From positions 1 to 37,740 of the forward strand of contig JAEEHW010000127.1 of NCBI GenBank assembly GCA_016281055.1: a DNA stretch of 37,740 bases. The letters run 5' to 3'. This DNA comes from Prevotella sp. (GTDB lineage: Bacteria > Bacteroidota > Bacteroidia > Bacteroidales > Bacteroidaceae). How positions within the stretch are numbered: the stretch's first letter is position 1; the number at the start of each line of letters is the position of its first letter. Positions 1-8,300 of the stretch are shown piece after piece. The notes below the pieces were generated by a model. It was not told the DNA's origin. It searched no databases and saw only the letters and a list, made by a program, of their open reading frames with translations. The position numbers and the translations under genes were made by a program.

Positions 1-646
1 GGAGGAGGTTAACCTCGTAGCATTCTGTGGTGGCTTCTCTAACTCTGACGTGCTTGGTTCTGCTAAGGGATGGGCAGGTGCATTCCTCTACAACCCTAAG
101 GCTAAGGAGGCACTTGATAAGTTCTATGCTCGTAAGGACACCCTTTCACTCGGTGTCTGCAACGGCTGCCAGCTCATGGTAGAGCTTGGATTGCTTAACA
201 ATGACCACGCTGTAAGCGATGCCCGTGACTACGCTCAGATGCTTCACAACGACTCACACAAGTTCGAGTCAACCTTCGTAACCCTGCAGATACCTCAGAA
301 CGACTCTGTAATGTTCGGTTCTCTCTCAGGCGAGAAGATAGGTTGCTGGGTGGCACACGGAGAAGGTAAGTTCAACCTGCCGCTGGCAGAGGGTGAATAC
401 AACGTGGTTGCCAAATACAACCACACGGAGTATCCAGCCAACCCTAATGGTTCTGCATACAACGTGGCTGCACTGGCAAGCAAGGACGGACGTCACCTCG
501 CCATCATGCCACACCCAGAACGTACCCAGTTCCCATGGCAGTGCGGTTACTATCCAGAGGAGCGCCGCCTGACCGACGAGGTTACTCCATGGCACGAAGC
601 ATTCGTAAATGCACGCAAGTGGATTGAGAAGGTATGGAACTCTTAA
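1..646 (+). CDS. purL: Phosphoribosylformylglycinamidine synthase, C-terminal glutaminase part (partial)
   Basis: The reading frame is open from base 2 and its start lies outside the window. It encodes the last ~215 residues of the large FGAM synthase (usually about 1200-1300 aa) of de novo purine synthesis. This part is the class-I glutamine amidotransferase domain, which releases ammonia from glutamine for FGAR amidation. Visible motifs are the oxyanion region AFCGGFSNSDVLGSAKGWAG near the left edge, the nucleophile cysteine in GVCNGCQ (nt 157-177), and MPHPER near nt 506-523, carrying the catalytic histidine and glutamate. The stop at 644-646 is followed by a strong hairpin terminator. The Met at nt 50 is internal to the domain and is not a start. 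Confidence 0.95.
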   Translation, partial: EEVNLVAFCGGFSNSDVLGSAKGWAGAFLYNPKAKEALDKFYARKDTLSLGVCNGCQLMVELGLLNNDHAVSDARDYAQMLHNDSHKFESTFVTLQIPQNDSVMFGSLSGEKIGCWVAHGEGKFNLPLAEGEYNVVAKYNHTEYPANPNGSAYNVAALASKDGRHLAIMPHPERTQFPWQCGYYPEERRLTDEVTPWHEAFVNARKWIEKVWNS

Positions 647-674
647 AAATACGATAAAGATATATTTCATTATT

Positions 675-729
675 CCTTGTGATGTTTTCTTCTCAAATGC
701 AGAGAATGAAAACATCACAAGGATTTTTT
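675..729 (+). terminator. Long hairpin terminator after purL
   Basis: A perfect 15-bp stem (675-689 with 708-722) is extended inwards by TTCTC/GAGAA (690-694 with 702-706) around a 7-nt loop, with one bulged T. A run of T follows at 724-729. It lies 28 nt past the purL stop, so it is read as a Rho-independent terminator. Confidence 0.85.
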
Positions 730-789
730 GTATATTTTAGACTTACTGCTGGTCATATACAAGAGCAAGAATAAAATACAAACATCCAG

Positions 790-990
790 ATGGAATATTT
801 ACCTAAAGACCCCGCAATACTGGTATCGAGCGTGAATATGCTGCTGCGCGATGAAGAGTTTGACTCGCTCGAGTCACTATGCTACGCCTTCAACCGTGAA
901 CCACAGGAGATAAAAGACTATCTCCATGACCATGGCTTCGTATGGAGTGACAATCAAAAACAGTTCCGACCAATAGGCTACGACGCATGA
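790..990 (+). CDS. DUF4250 family small protein
   Basis: A 66-aa protein whose start MEYLPKDPAILVSSVNMLLR and following helix (FDSLESLCYAFNREPQEIKD) match the pattern I know for DUF4250, a short, probably helical family of unknown function found in Bacteroidetes and Firmicutes. There is no signal peptide or membrane segment, so it should be cytosolic. The stop overlaps the start of the next gene by 4 nt (ATGA at 987-990), so the two are probably co-translated. No clear promoter is seen in the 60 nt between the purL terminator and this start. The family call is from the N-terminal pattern; function is unknown. Confidence 0.75.
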   Translation: MEYLPKDPAILVSSVNMLLRDEEFDSLESLCYAFNREPQEIKDYLHDHGFVWSDNQKQFRPIGYDA

Positions 991-1232
991 TAATACGTGA
1001 CAGCATAGAGACAGCATACAGTTTCCTGCATCAGAAGCGAAACGTGTATATACATTCCTCGCTCGACTGGCAGAGGGATGACATAGAGTATGCCATTGAG
1101 AACTACGTAAACAGCATGAGTCCCGAATTGCTTGAACGAATTTCTGACGGCAAGAAGGATTTTCTCAAATACCACCAAAGATTTGAAGAAGACATCACAA
1201 ATGCCGTGGCACAGTTAGAAAGCATGTTGTAA
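987..1232 (+). CDS. Small hypothetical protein coupled to DUF4250
   Basis: An 81-aa protein I do not recognise. It is charged, without membrane segments, and predicted to be mostly helical, with an aromatic stretch (RNVYIHSSLDWQRDD, residues ~18-32) and an amphipathic C-terminal helix ending in AVAQLESML. Its ATG overlaps the stop of the DUF4250 gene (ATGA), the arrangement expected for translational coupling, so the two products may act together. The nitroreductase gene starts 34 nt downstream, after an AT-rich stretch in which AATTATGAATTA occurs twice. Confidence 0.6.
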   Translation: MIIRDSIETAYSFLHQKRNVYIHSSLDWQRDDIEYAIENYVNSMSPELLERISDGKKDFLKYHQRFEEDITNAVAQLESML

Positions 1233-1266
1233 TTATGAATTAAGAATTTTAAATTATGAATTAACT

Positions 1267-1770
1267 ATGACTTTCCTTGATTTAGTAAAACAGAGATATA
1301 GCTGCAGAAGCTATCAGACAAAGGGTGTAGAGGAGGAGAAGATTGACTATGTGATGGAGTGCGTCCGCTTTGCTCCGTCGGCAGTAAACAAACAGCCTTG
1401 GCGCTATCATGTCATCACGAAAGACGATGACAGGAAGAAGCTGCAGCAATGCTACAACCGCGAGTGGTTCACTACCGCCCCCATGTATGTCATTGCCTCC
1501 ATACTCCACGATGAGGAGTGGGTGCGCTCTGACGGCAAACAGCATGGCAACATCGACATCGCCATCGCCGTGGAGCACCTGTGCCTGGCAGCAACGGAGC
1601 AGTGCCTTGCCACCTGCTGGGTATGCAACTTTGATGCGGAGCAATGCAGTCAACTGTTCTCCCTTGCCGCCAACGAAGAGCCCGCAGTCCTCATCCCCAT
1701 CGGCTATGCCGCAGACGAAGCAAAGGAGAAGACTCGCAAGACCGCAGAAGAGATTATTGTCAGGGAATAG
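1267..1770 (+). CDS. Nitroreductase family protein (FMN-dependent)
   Basis: A 167-aa protein at the short end of the nitroreductase family, which binds FMN and uses NAD(P)H to reduce nitro compounds, quinones or related substrates; the physiological substrate is not visible. The N-terminal FMN phosphate-binding segment RYSCRSY (residues ~10-16), the APSAVNKQPW motif (~37-46) and a C-terminal LIPIGYA (~147-153) are typical. It is cytosolic and members usually act as homodimers. It may be co-transcribed with the two small genes upstream (34-nt gap). A 22-bp repeat array starts ~150 nt after the stop. The long ORFs antisense to and overlapping this gene are shadows. Confidence 0.88.
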   Translation: MTFLDLVKQRYSCRSYQTKGVEEEKIDYVMECVRFAPSAVNKQPWRYHVITKDDDRKKLQQCYNREWFTTAPMYVIASILHDEEWVRSDGKQHGNIDIAIAVEHLCLAATEQCLATCWVCNFDAEQCSQLFSLAANEEPAVLIPIGYAADEAKEKTRKTAEEIIVRE

Positions 1771-1920
1771 CCGCTTTTCCTGACACTTTGATTTTCCCAT
1801 CCCTTATTTCCTTGCGATATTTGAAAATATTTTCCGTCTGGTTTCGTACAGCCGAAAATAGCGATTTTTGCAAACTACTGATGATTAGCATCTTAATTAT
1901 CGAGGCTATTTTTTCGCTTT

Positions 1921-2038
1921 GTAAAAGCTATCAGATTACGCTGTAAAAGCACCCGTTTTACGTTGTCAAAGCATAGTTATTACATGGTAAAAGCATACAT
2001 ATTACAATGTAAAAGGTGCCTAATTACATTTCAATAGC
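1921..2038 (+). repeat. 22-bp phased dyad array 1
   Basis: Five consecutive 22-nt units start exactly at 1921, 1943, 1965, 1987 and 2009, with a decayed sixth from 2031. The unit form is GTAAAAG-N8-TTACANT, so a TTACA arm of one unit sits next to the TGTAA arm of the next. The central eight bases are CTATCAGA, CACCCGTT, CATAGTTA, CATACATA and GTGCCTAA. The 16-nt string TTTCCTTGCGATATTT lies at 1807-1822, 98 nt before the array, and recurs at a matching position by array 3. All unit boundaries were counted by eye. The array lies between the nitroreductase stop and the terminator at 2067. Confidence 0.85.
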
Positions 2039-2066
2039 CATATAACCCCCGAAACACACATAAAAT

Positions 2067-2112
2067 AGTGCCGCCAGAAACTCTATTTTGAGTTTTCCGA
2101 CGGCACTTTTCG
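2067..2112 (+). terminator. Hairpin terminator after array 1
   Basis: AGTGCCG (2067-2073) pairs with CGGCACT (2101-2107), and an inner AGAAACTC/GAGTTTTC pairs around a TATTTT loop. A T-rich run follows. The stem is imperfect at the CC/GA step. It would end transcription from the nitroreductase side after the repeat array has been transcribed. Confidence 0.65.
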
Positions 2113-2220
2113 TTTTGACACTTTGCAAACAGAAATGACCGTAAACATATCAAAGTGTCAAAACATCAGATGCAGGGAGTGTAAAAAACGAACACGGATA
2201 AATGCGGGTTTTACGGATTA

Positions 2221-2435
2221 TCCCTTACAATCCCTTACAATCTGTGTGGAAAAAATCTATCCCTGTAATCCCTGTGTATTTACCTCCCGCAGATCACACA
2301 GATGACTCAGATTTGTGGATAAATAACGTTAATGACGTTAATAAAAAAGCCGTAGAGAAGAAAAATCCTTTACAATTCTTTCCGATCTGTGTGGGAAAAG
2401 AATAAATCCCTTGCAATCCCTTTTAATCTGTGTGA
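2221..2435. repeat. Three imperfect ~30-bp repeats in the gene-free stretch
   Basis: Copies at about 2221-2249, 2366-2396 and 2407-2435 follow the pattern TCCCTTnCAATCCCTTnnAATCTGTGTGgga. A fragment of the same wording (ACAATCTGTGTG) recurs at ~13390 between two capsule genes. The short ORFs here have no recognisable product. The rest of 2108-2460 shows nothing gene-like. Confidence 0.5.
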
Positions 2436-2462
2436 GGCTTTCTTAGAAAATAACGCTATTTT

Positions 2463-2493
2463 TTTGTTGTTACAGAAAAAGTTTGTACCTTTG
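2463..2493 (+). promoter_or_regulatory. Bacteroidetes-type promoter for the BspA-like gene
   Basis: TTTG at 2463-2466 is followed after 19 nt by TACCTTTG at 2486-2493, matching the -33/-7 pattern of the Bacteroidetes primary sigma factor. Transcription would start near 2500, giving a long (~110 nt) 5' leader before the ATG at 2612. Confidence 0.75.
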
Positions 2494-2611
2494 CACCGAT
2501 AAATTGGAACGGAGTATCTATGTGTTTTTGAAAAACATATAATATCCATATAATGTCCATGTAATTATTCATGAATTCTTATGAATGGTGTAGAATATAA
2601 ACAATAACAAT

Positions 2612-5056
2612 ATGAAGATGAAAACAATTACAAAGAGATTTTTAATTCTGTTTGTTGCCGTCATGGCGATGATGGTAAACGTGAATGCAAAGAGCGTTCC
2701 TTATGCGACGTTGTCTAATTCAACACTGACATTCAAGTATGGCGAATTGCCGACAGGTACATATGTATATGATTTGTCTGATTTGTCATTGTTAAATCAA
2801 TCTGGTAATAACTTTAATCCGATTGCAAACTCTGTTCGGAGAGTATATATAGACCAATCGTTTGCAGAGGCTCGGTTAAAAACTTGTAAGGTGTTGTTTT
2901 ATGGAATGCAGAATCTTCAGTGTATCGAGGGAATGCGGTATCTAAATACTTCTGAAGTAACGGATATGTGTGGTATGTTCGCTGATTGTAGTAGTCTTGA
3001 GGAACTCGATGTTAGTAATTTCAACACTTCCAACGTTACTGATATGACTCGTATGTTCGAGGGTTGTAGTAGTCTTACTAGTCTCGATGTTAGTAATTTT
3101 AACACTTCCAATGTTACTATTATGTATGGTATGTTCTCTGGTTGTAATAACCTTACGAGTCTCGATGTTAGTAATTTTAACACTTCCAACGTTATTAACA
3201 TGTATGGTATGTTCTCTGGTTGTAATAACCTTACGAGTCTCGATGTTAGTAATTTTAACACTTCCAACGTTAAAGTTATGGATAGTATGTTCAGTAATTG
3301 TATTAAACTTACTAGTCTTGACGTTAGTAGTTTCAATACCTCAAATGTTACCAATATGACGAAAATGTTCCGTAGCTGTATTAAACTTACTAGTCTTGAC
3401 CTTAGTAGCTTTAATACTTCCAATGTTACTAATATGACGGAAATGTTTAAAAATTGTTCTATATTAACTACAATATATTGTAACGACTCATGGTCTTGTG
3501 ATAATTCATCATCTATGTTTTTTGGTACAAAATTAAAGGGTGCTATCTCGTATGACGGTTCAAAGACAGATGTCACTTACGCAAATCCAGAGACAGGCTA
3601 CTTCACATACAAGGACTATGACTTATGGATTGCAGGAACTCGAGTTACGCGTACCAACTACAATGATTTGTCAGGTATCAGCGGCGTTAGCGGTACTGTG
3701 AAATATGATCCATACACCAGAACCCTTACACTTGACAATGCTACCATAACTGCCACTGGCAACAATACTTCATACGCCATAAGGAGCGACCTGCCAAATC
3801 TGAAGATAGAAGTGAAAGGCAACAACACTCTTTCATACACATACGGTGGTGGAATAAATAGTAGTGGCTCTCTGGAACTTTGTGGCACAGGGGCAAGTAC
3901 GCTGTCTGTCAGTGGCCCCACAGCATTGGTGATGTCATCTGAGAATGCAATTCGTTTGAATGTCAAAGATCTCAACTTGACGCTTGACGGCACCAGCTAT
4001 TATGGAGTACTCAGCTCATATAGTAACACCGTGATGGAGATACAGGGTAACTCGGAAGTTAAAACAAGAGGCGTACGGGAGTGCTATAGTGGACTGAAAG
4101 ACATTATCATTCCCGAAGAATATGAAGTCAGTGAGCCGAAAGGCGCAAACATCTTCAGCGGTGCTGTATGGAACTCCGAGGGCGGCCGTGTGAAGAACGA
4201 ATGGGTGACGATAGGGACGAAGAAATACGGTTTGGAGGTCGGCGGCATCCCCGTGACCATCAAGAACAAAGGCAACATCACCGGCAGCAACATCAAACAG
4301 GGCACCGCCACATACGATGACGAGACAAAGACACTGACACTTACCGACTGCAGCATCGGTATGGACAACATCGCCGGCACCGTCGGCATAAAGAGCAGCA
4401 TGGACAGCCTCGCCATACACCTTGTGGGCAATAATGGCATCGGCATGGTGGATACAGGCATAGAGAGCACTGGCGACGTGACCATCGCAGGTCCAGGCAA
4501 ACTGAATTTGATGTTCTGCAACACCGGCATATATATGGCAGGTATTAGTGCTAAAGACCTTGCAATAACCGATGGCGCTAAGTTAGATATGACGCTTGTA
4601 GGCACTGGTATATTGGGACAAACATTAAAGGTAACCGGTACGACAAGGGTTGTGTACCGAAAGAACCTCCGTGTTAGCAGTGGCATGAGTGATGTCAGCA
4701 TTATAGCCAGCACGTCAGCTGTCAGCGACATGAACAAACTTGTTCTCAATGACGGTCTCTCACTGACTGCACCTGTAGGAGCAAAGTTCGAGAATCATGC
4801 CGTGTGTGACAAGGACGGCAACGTAGTCAAGGACGTGACAATGCGCATATCCCTGCCAGGCGACGTGAACCATGACGGTTCAATTACCATGGCTGATGCC
4901 AATGCCGTGGTGAACTACTTCCTTGCTACCGACAAGCCTTCCGACTTTGACGTTGACAATGCCAACGTGAACGGAGATACCGACAACAACGGTAAGCCTG
5001 CAATTACGATGGCAGATGCCAACCAGATTGTGAATATGTTCCTGGGAGGGAAGTAG
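2612..5056 (+). CDS. BspA-type leucine-rich repeat surface protein with dockerin-like C-terminus
   Basis: An 814-aa secreted protein with a signal peptide (residues ~1-26, hydrophobic ILFVAVMAMMV, cleavage after NVNA). Residues ~103-290 hold BspA/DUF285-type repeats of 26 aa built on LDVSNFNTSNVTNM and MFSGC. Two related beta-rich modules follow at ~334-510 (LWIAGTRVT ... GTVKYDPYTRTLTLDNATI) and ~543-700 (LEVGGIPVT ... GTATYDDETKTLTLTDCSI). The C-terminus (~748-814) has two EF-hand-like calcium loops (DVNHDGSITMADAN and NVNGDTDNNGKPAITMADAN), as in type-I dockerins. BspA relatives bind host matrix proteins or other bacteria; that role is inferred. No scaffoldin or cohesin is visible. The repeat part is AT-rich (22 of 60 G+C counted at 3181-3240) compared with the C-terminal half. 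Confidence 0.85.
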   Translation: MKMKTITKRFLILFVAVMAMMVNVNAKSVPYATLSNSTLTFKYGELPTGTYVYDLSDLSLLNQSGNNFNPIANSVRRVYIDQSFAEARLKTCKVLFYGMQNLQCIEGMRYLNTSEVTDMCGMFADCSSLEELDVSNFNTSNVTDMTRMFEGCSSLTSLDVSNFNTSNVTIMYGMFSGCNNLTSLDVSNFNTSNVINMYGMFSGCNNLTSLDVSNFNTSNVKVMDSMFSNCIKLTSLDVSSFNTSNVTNMTKMFRSCIKLTSLDLSSFNTSNVTNMTEMFKNCSILTTIYCNDSWSCDNSSSMFFGTKLKGAISYDGSKTDVTYANPETGYFTYKDYDLWIAGTRVTRTNYNDLSGISGVSGTVKYDPYTRTLTLDNATITATGNNTSYAIRSDLPNLKIEVKGNNTLSYTYGGGINSSGSLELCGTGASTLSVSGPTALVMSSENAIRLNVKDLNLTLDGTSYYGVLSSYSNTVMEIQGNSEVKTRGVRECYSGLKDIIIPEEYEVSEPKGANIFSGAVWNSEGGRVKNEWVTIGTKKYGLEVGGIPVTIKNKGNITGSNIKQGTATYDDETKTLTLTDCSIGMDNIAGTVGIKSSMDSLAIHLVGNNGIGMVDTGIESTGDVTIAGPGKLNLMFCNTGIYMAGISAKDLAITDGAKLDMTLVGTGILGQTLKVTGTTRVVYRKNLRVSSGMSDVSIIASTSAVSDMNKLVLNDGLSLTAPVGAKFENHAVCDKDGNVVKDVTMRISLPGDVNHDGSITMADANAVVNYFLATDKPSDFDVDNANVNGDTDNNGKPAITMADANQIVNMFLGGK
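2996..3463 (+). repeat. 78-bp tandem coding repeats in the BspA-like gene
   Basis: Six in-frame 78-bp units start at 2996, 3074, 3152, 3230, 3308 and 3386, each encoding one 26-residue DUF285/LRR unit. Units 3 and 4 are nearly identical at the DNA level, a sign of recent duplication or conversion. Confidence 0.85.
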
Positions 5057-5120
5057 AATTGAAAAATTGAAAAATTGAAAAATTGAAGGATTGAAAAATT
5101 GAAAAATTGAAAAATTGAAA
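5057..5120. repeat. Octamer tandem repeat (GAAAAATT)n
   Basis: About eight copies of an 8-bp unit GAAAAATT, with one variant copy (GAAGGATT), lie directly between the BspA-like stop and the following terminator. It is a simple-sequence tract that could vary in copy number; no function can be read from it. Confidence 0.8.
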
Positions 5121-5155
5121 AAAATCCCCGCTGTCACATCGGCAGCGGGGATTTT
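5121..5155. terminator. Bidirectional terminator between convergent genes
   Basis: AATCCCCGCTG (5123-5133) pairs with CAGCGGGGATT (5143-5153) around a 9-nt loop, with A-rich sequence on one side and TTTT on the other. It serves the plus-strand BspA-like gene and the minus-strand peptide gene ending at 5175. Confidence 0.9.
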
Positions 5156-5174
5156 CTATTATGACGCTTGATGA

Positions 5175-5339
5175 TTATTCCTCGTACGAATCGTCCCAAT
5201 CACCATCAAACTCACCATTAAACATGCGGGCCCTTGCGGGTTCGTCAGCGTCGTCTCCCAGGTCACCGCTAACGCGGAGCAAATCCTTCAGTTCCAACTT
5301 TATGACTTCTATTTCTGGCTTCCAATACTGCTTTTTCAT
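5175..5339 (-). CDS. 54-aa acidic peptide gene coupled to the beta-helix protein
   Basis: The minus-strand frame from ATG at 5339 to TAA at 5175 encodes 54 residues, beginning MKKQYWKPEIEVIKLELKD, with a middle segment LLRVSGDLGDDADEPARAR and a very acidic end FDGDWDDSYEE. The ATG overlaps the TGA of the upstream 1215-aa gene (ATGA), and an AAGGAGG lies ~8 nt before it, although these bases also encode Lys-Glu of the upstream protein. The MKK-Y-KPEIEV opening is a recurring look of short uncharacterised Bacteroidales peptides. No signal peptide or membrane segment is seen. The 54-aa frame, the overlap and the convergent terminator 20 nt downstream support it as a real gene. Function is unknown; a chaperone, regulator or precursor-peptide role would be a guess. 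Confidence 0.65.
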   Translation of the reverse strand: MKKQYWKPEIEVIKLELKDLLRVSGDLGDDADEPARARMFNGEFDGDWDDSYEE

Positions 5340-8300
5340 TTCAATACCTCCTTTTTACCGTTATGAATATAAATACCTTTCGTTACGGGTTTCTCGATGC
5401 GGCGGCCATTCAAGTCGAAGTAGCGCTCCGTACCATCGATATTCTGAGTGCGGATATACTTAATGCCGGTTACATTGTCGTCACTGCCATCAAAGCTACC
5501 TGACAACAACTTGCAGGCGCTGTCAGCTGGGCCCTCGATGAAAGCGCGGAACGGAGGAATGAAGGCTGTGCTCTTCTCTGCCGTCACCCTGCCCCACCTG
5601 TTGCGGGACTGAAGGACATAGTTGCCCTGTGCATCCGCGTTGGTCATGCCGGTAAACGTACCGCTGAAGGTGTAGCCGTCGACGGTCGTGCTGTTGATGG
5701 TCATCGAGCTTACCTCAAGTTCGGTGCAACTTACAGTGAAGCTGCCGGTGCCGAATACGGCCATGAGATACGGTGTGTTGGCCACGGGCTCGGCTACCTC
5801 GTCGAAGTTGACCGTCTCGCCACTGACACTGCTCAGCGTGTAGTACTTCACTGCGTCGCCCGTCTCCGGTGTGAATGGCAGGCAGATGGTGAAGAGGTTG
5901 GCGGGTTTGTCATCAATCTGCGTATCGCCGCTGCCTTCAGCACTGCCAGGAGCTGCCAGCGCGCGGCTGTAGGTCAGTCCAATCAGGCCTGCGTCATCTG
6001 GCAGCGGGTCAGGGTTGGGATTGTCACCGTCTTCCGCCAGATAGGCGATATAGCCTTGCAGGTCATCTTTTATTACTACGCGTACGTTATCTTTTACTGT
6101 ATTTCCACTACCGTCTTTAATCTCAACAGCATTATCACCTTTAAAGTCTGCTGATGCTATATAGTTATCAGTTATTACTGCATCATCAACGTCAAGGAAT
6201 GAAATAGCATAGCGACCGTCAGTAATGACTATGTTGTCATTAATTTCAACTTCTGGAGTTACTCCATCTTGAGCGTAGCTTATACCATAAATGTTGTTGT
6301 CTTCTGCGTATTCACCAATGTTATAAGCGCAGATTTTGTTTCCACTGATTCCAATAGAACCTGTTTGTATTTCAATACCGGAAACAAGACCAGTATTATG
6401 AGCAGCAGATGCTAAACCAGTAACATTTATGACGTTATTCTTAATAGCAGCATCACAAGGTGCACCCATATGTGATGGGAACCAGATACCAAGGTTAGGA
6501 CCTTTGGAAACAGTAGTAATGTTGTTGCCGGTTACATCAAATTCAGAAGCAATAGCAGTAATTGCGTATGCAGCACCAGCTTCATCTTTTCCACCGGTTG
6601 TGGATAAGTTGAAGTTGTTGTTTGAAATGGTTAATTCTTCATCATTAATGAGTTCAACGGCATATAAGTAGATGTCTTTAGCAGCAGGTGTGACAGAATC
6701 AATCATTAAAATGTCGTTTCCATCGATTAAACCAGATGAACTTGCAACATACAATGCCTGGAGTGTAGGAGTGGTTTTGGAAAGCCTGTTGGTGGTTACA
6801 TCCAATTTGTTGTTGGTAAACTTAAAGTCTTCAGCACCGTTAATTCTTACTCCGTTAACAGCACTTAATCCAATTACATAATATTCGTTTTCATATATAT
6901 CCGCCAGGAAAGCAGGAATTACAGCAGTAATGACATTGCCGTCGATAACAAGACCTTCAATAGGGTCCTCATCATCAAATACGCTGACGCCAGAGTTGAC
7001 ACAGATTGCAGTAGTCACCTCATCTGCAGCATAATCATCTACTGTACTTTCAAAGTGTATAGTGTTGTTCAATATCTGAACATTATTAGCACCGGGATAA
7101 ACATTAATAACGCTGGCGGCTTCAGATACGACATAAGTAATATTCATATTGGAAATCACTACGTTTTCACTAGCAATATCAATTAAATTACCCAGATCGC
7201 TGTTTGCAACTAAAGTCAAGCTATCTAAAATTACGTCATCGCCAGCAATGATAAATCCCATATCATTTAACACAGCATTATCACCAGTAATGGTTATGGG
7301 TCTGTCAAGAGTAATGTAGCTAGCCAAATCAGCAAATTCTCCTTGGAAAATCAACGTGTCGTTTTCAACGTCATCCAACAAGTTACCGTATTCATCGAAG
7401 AATTCATAGAAATTGTCTTGAGTCACAACGTTTGTTGATGATTGAACAATAGGCATTTCAACAGCAGCACGGCCTGAAGTTGCAGTGATAGCGTCATCAT
7501 TTGCATCAAGAGTGTAAGTTGTGCTTGCCTGGGCGCCCACAGTAGCAACGACTGCGTCCAAATTACCACTGGTTGATTTGAATGTTACAGGAATACCGTC
7601 AGGCAAGTTATCGTTGCTGAATGTAGCGGTTACGGTTACTTCTTCGCCAGCTTGACTGGTTGATTTGAATGTTACAGGAATACCGTCAGGCAAGTTATCG
7701 TTGCTGAATGTAGCGGTTACGGTTACTTCTTCGCCAGCTTGAGCAGATGCAGGTGTGAAAGTCGCGTTCATGGTTGCCCAGTCGGATACGTCAACTTGAG
7801 GACAGTCATATTCATTCCAATCGTCATCTTCATAATACCCTACACCATTCATGGATGATGGATCCTCATTGGTTCCCCACCAGCAGTTTTGAGCGGTTAC
7901 TGCATTGTCTTCACCATCATTGTAAATCATGTAATTATTATAACCGCCTAAGAATGCGGAGTTGGTTACAGTGAGTTTATTGCCGTTGTATATGGCATCA
8001 CCGTAATATTTGTCAACCGCTGTATTGGCAGTGTTGTTTATAAATATACAACTATCAACAGTTGCGGTTACGCGATAGCCTACGTAAATAGCGCCACCGC
8101 TTCTATAGGCTTTGTTGCTATCAAATACACAATCGGTTATGTTTAATATACCACCACTTGCGAATATTGCTCCACCATAGGCAACTGTGTTCGTATTATT
8201 TTTGAATTCTGTTCCTTTTACTTCAATATTATAATTAAAATTACTTTTAATAACACCTTGTCTTGCAGTGTTATTTTTGAATTTTGAGTTTTCAACTACC

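Noticed and set aside
1282..1800. 172-aa minus-strand ORF opposite the nitroreductase
   Set aside because: Antisense shadow; composition (cysteine- and leucine-rich) and lack of any recognisable motif against a well-supported plus-strand gene.
1921..2038. CRISPR array
   Set aside because: The period is only 22 nt with dyad arms and 8-nt variable centres; there are no separate ~30-nt repeats and spacers, and no cas genes in the window.
2917..3576. 219-aa minus-strand ORF across the BspA repeats
   Set aside because: It is the antisense reading of tandem LRR codons; its periodic LEVLKLLTSRLV pattern follows from the repeat, and it has no start context of its own.
5057..5120. Low-complexity tract read as part of a minus-strand coding ORF
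   Set aside because: The minus-strand frame (FQFFNFSI repeats) is a translation of the octamer repeat, not a protein.
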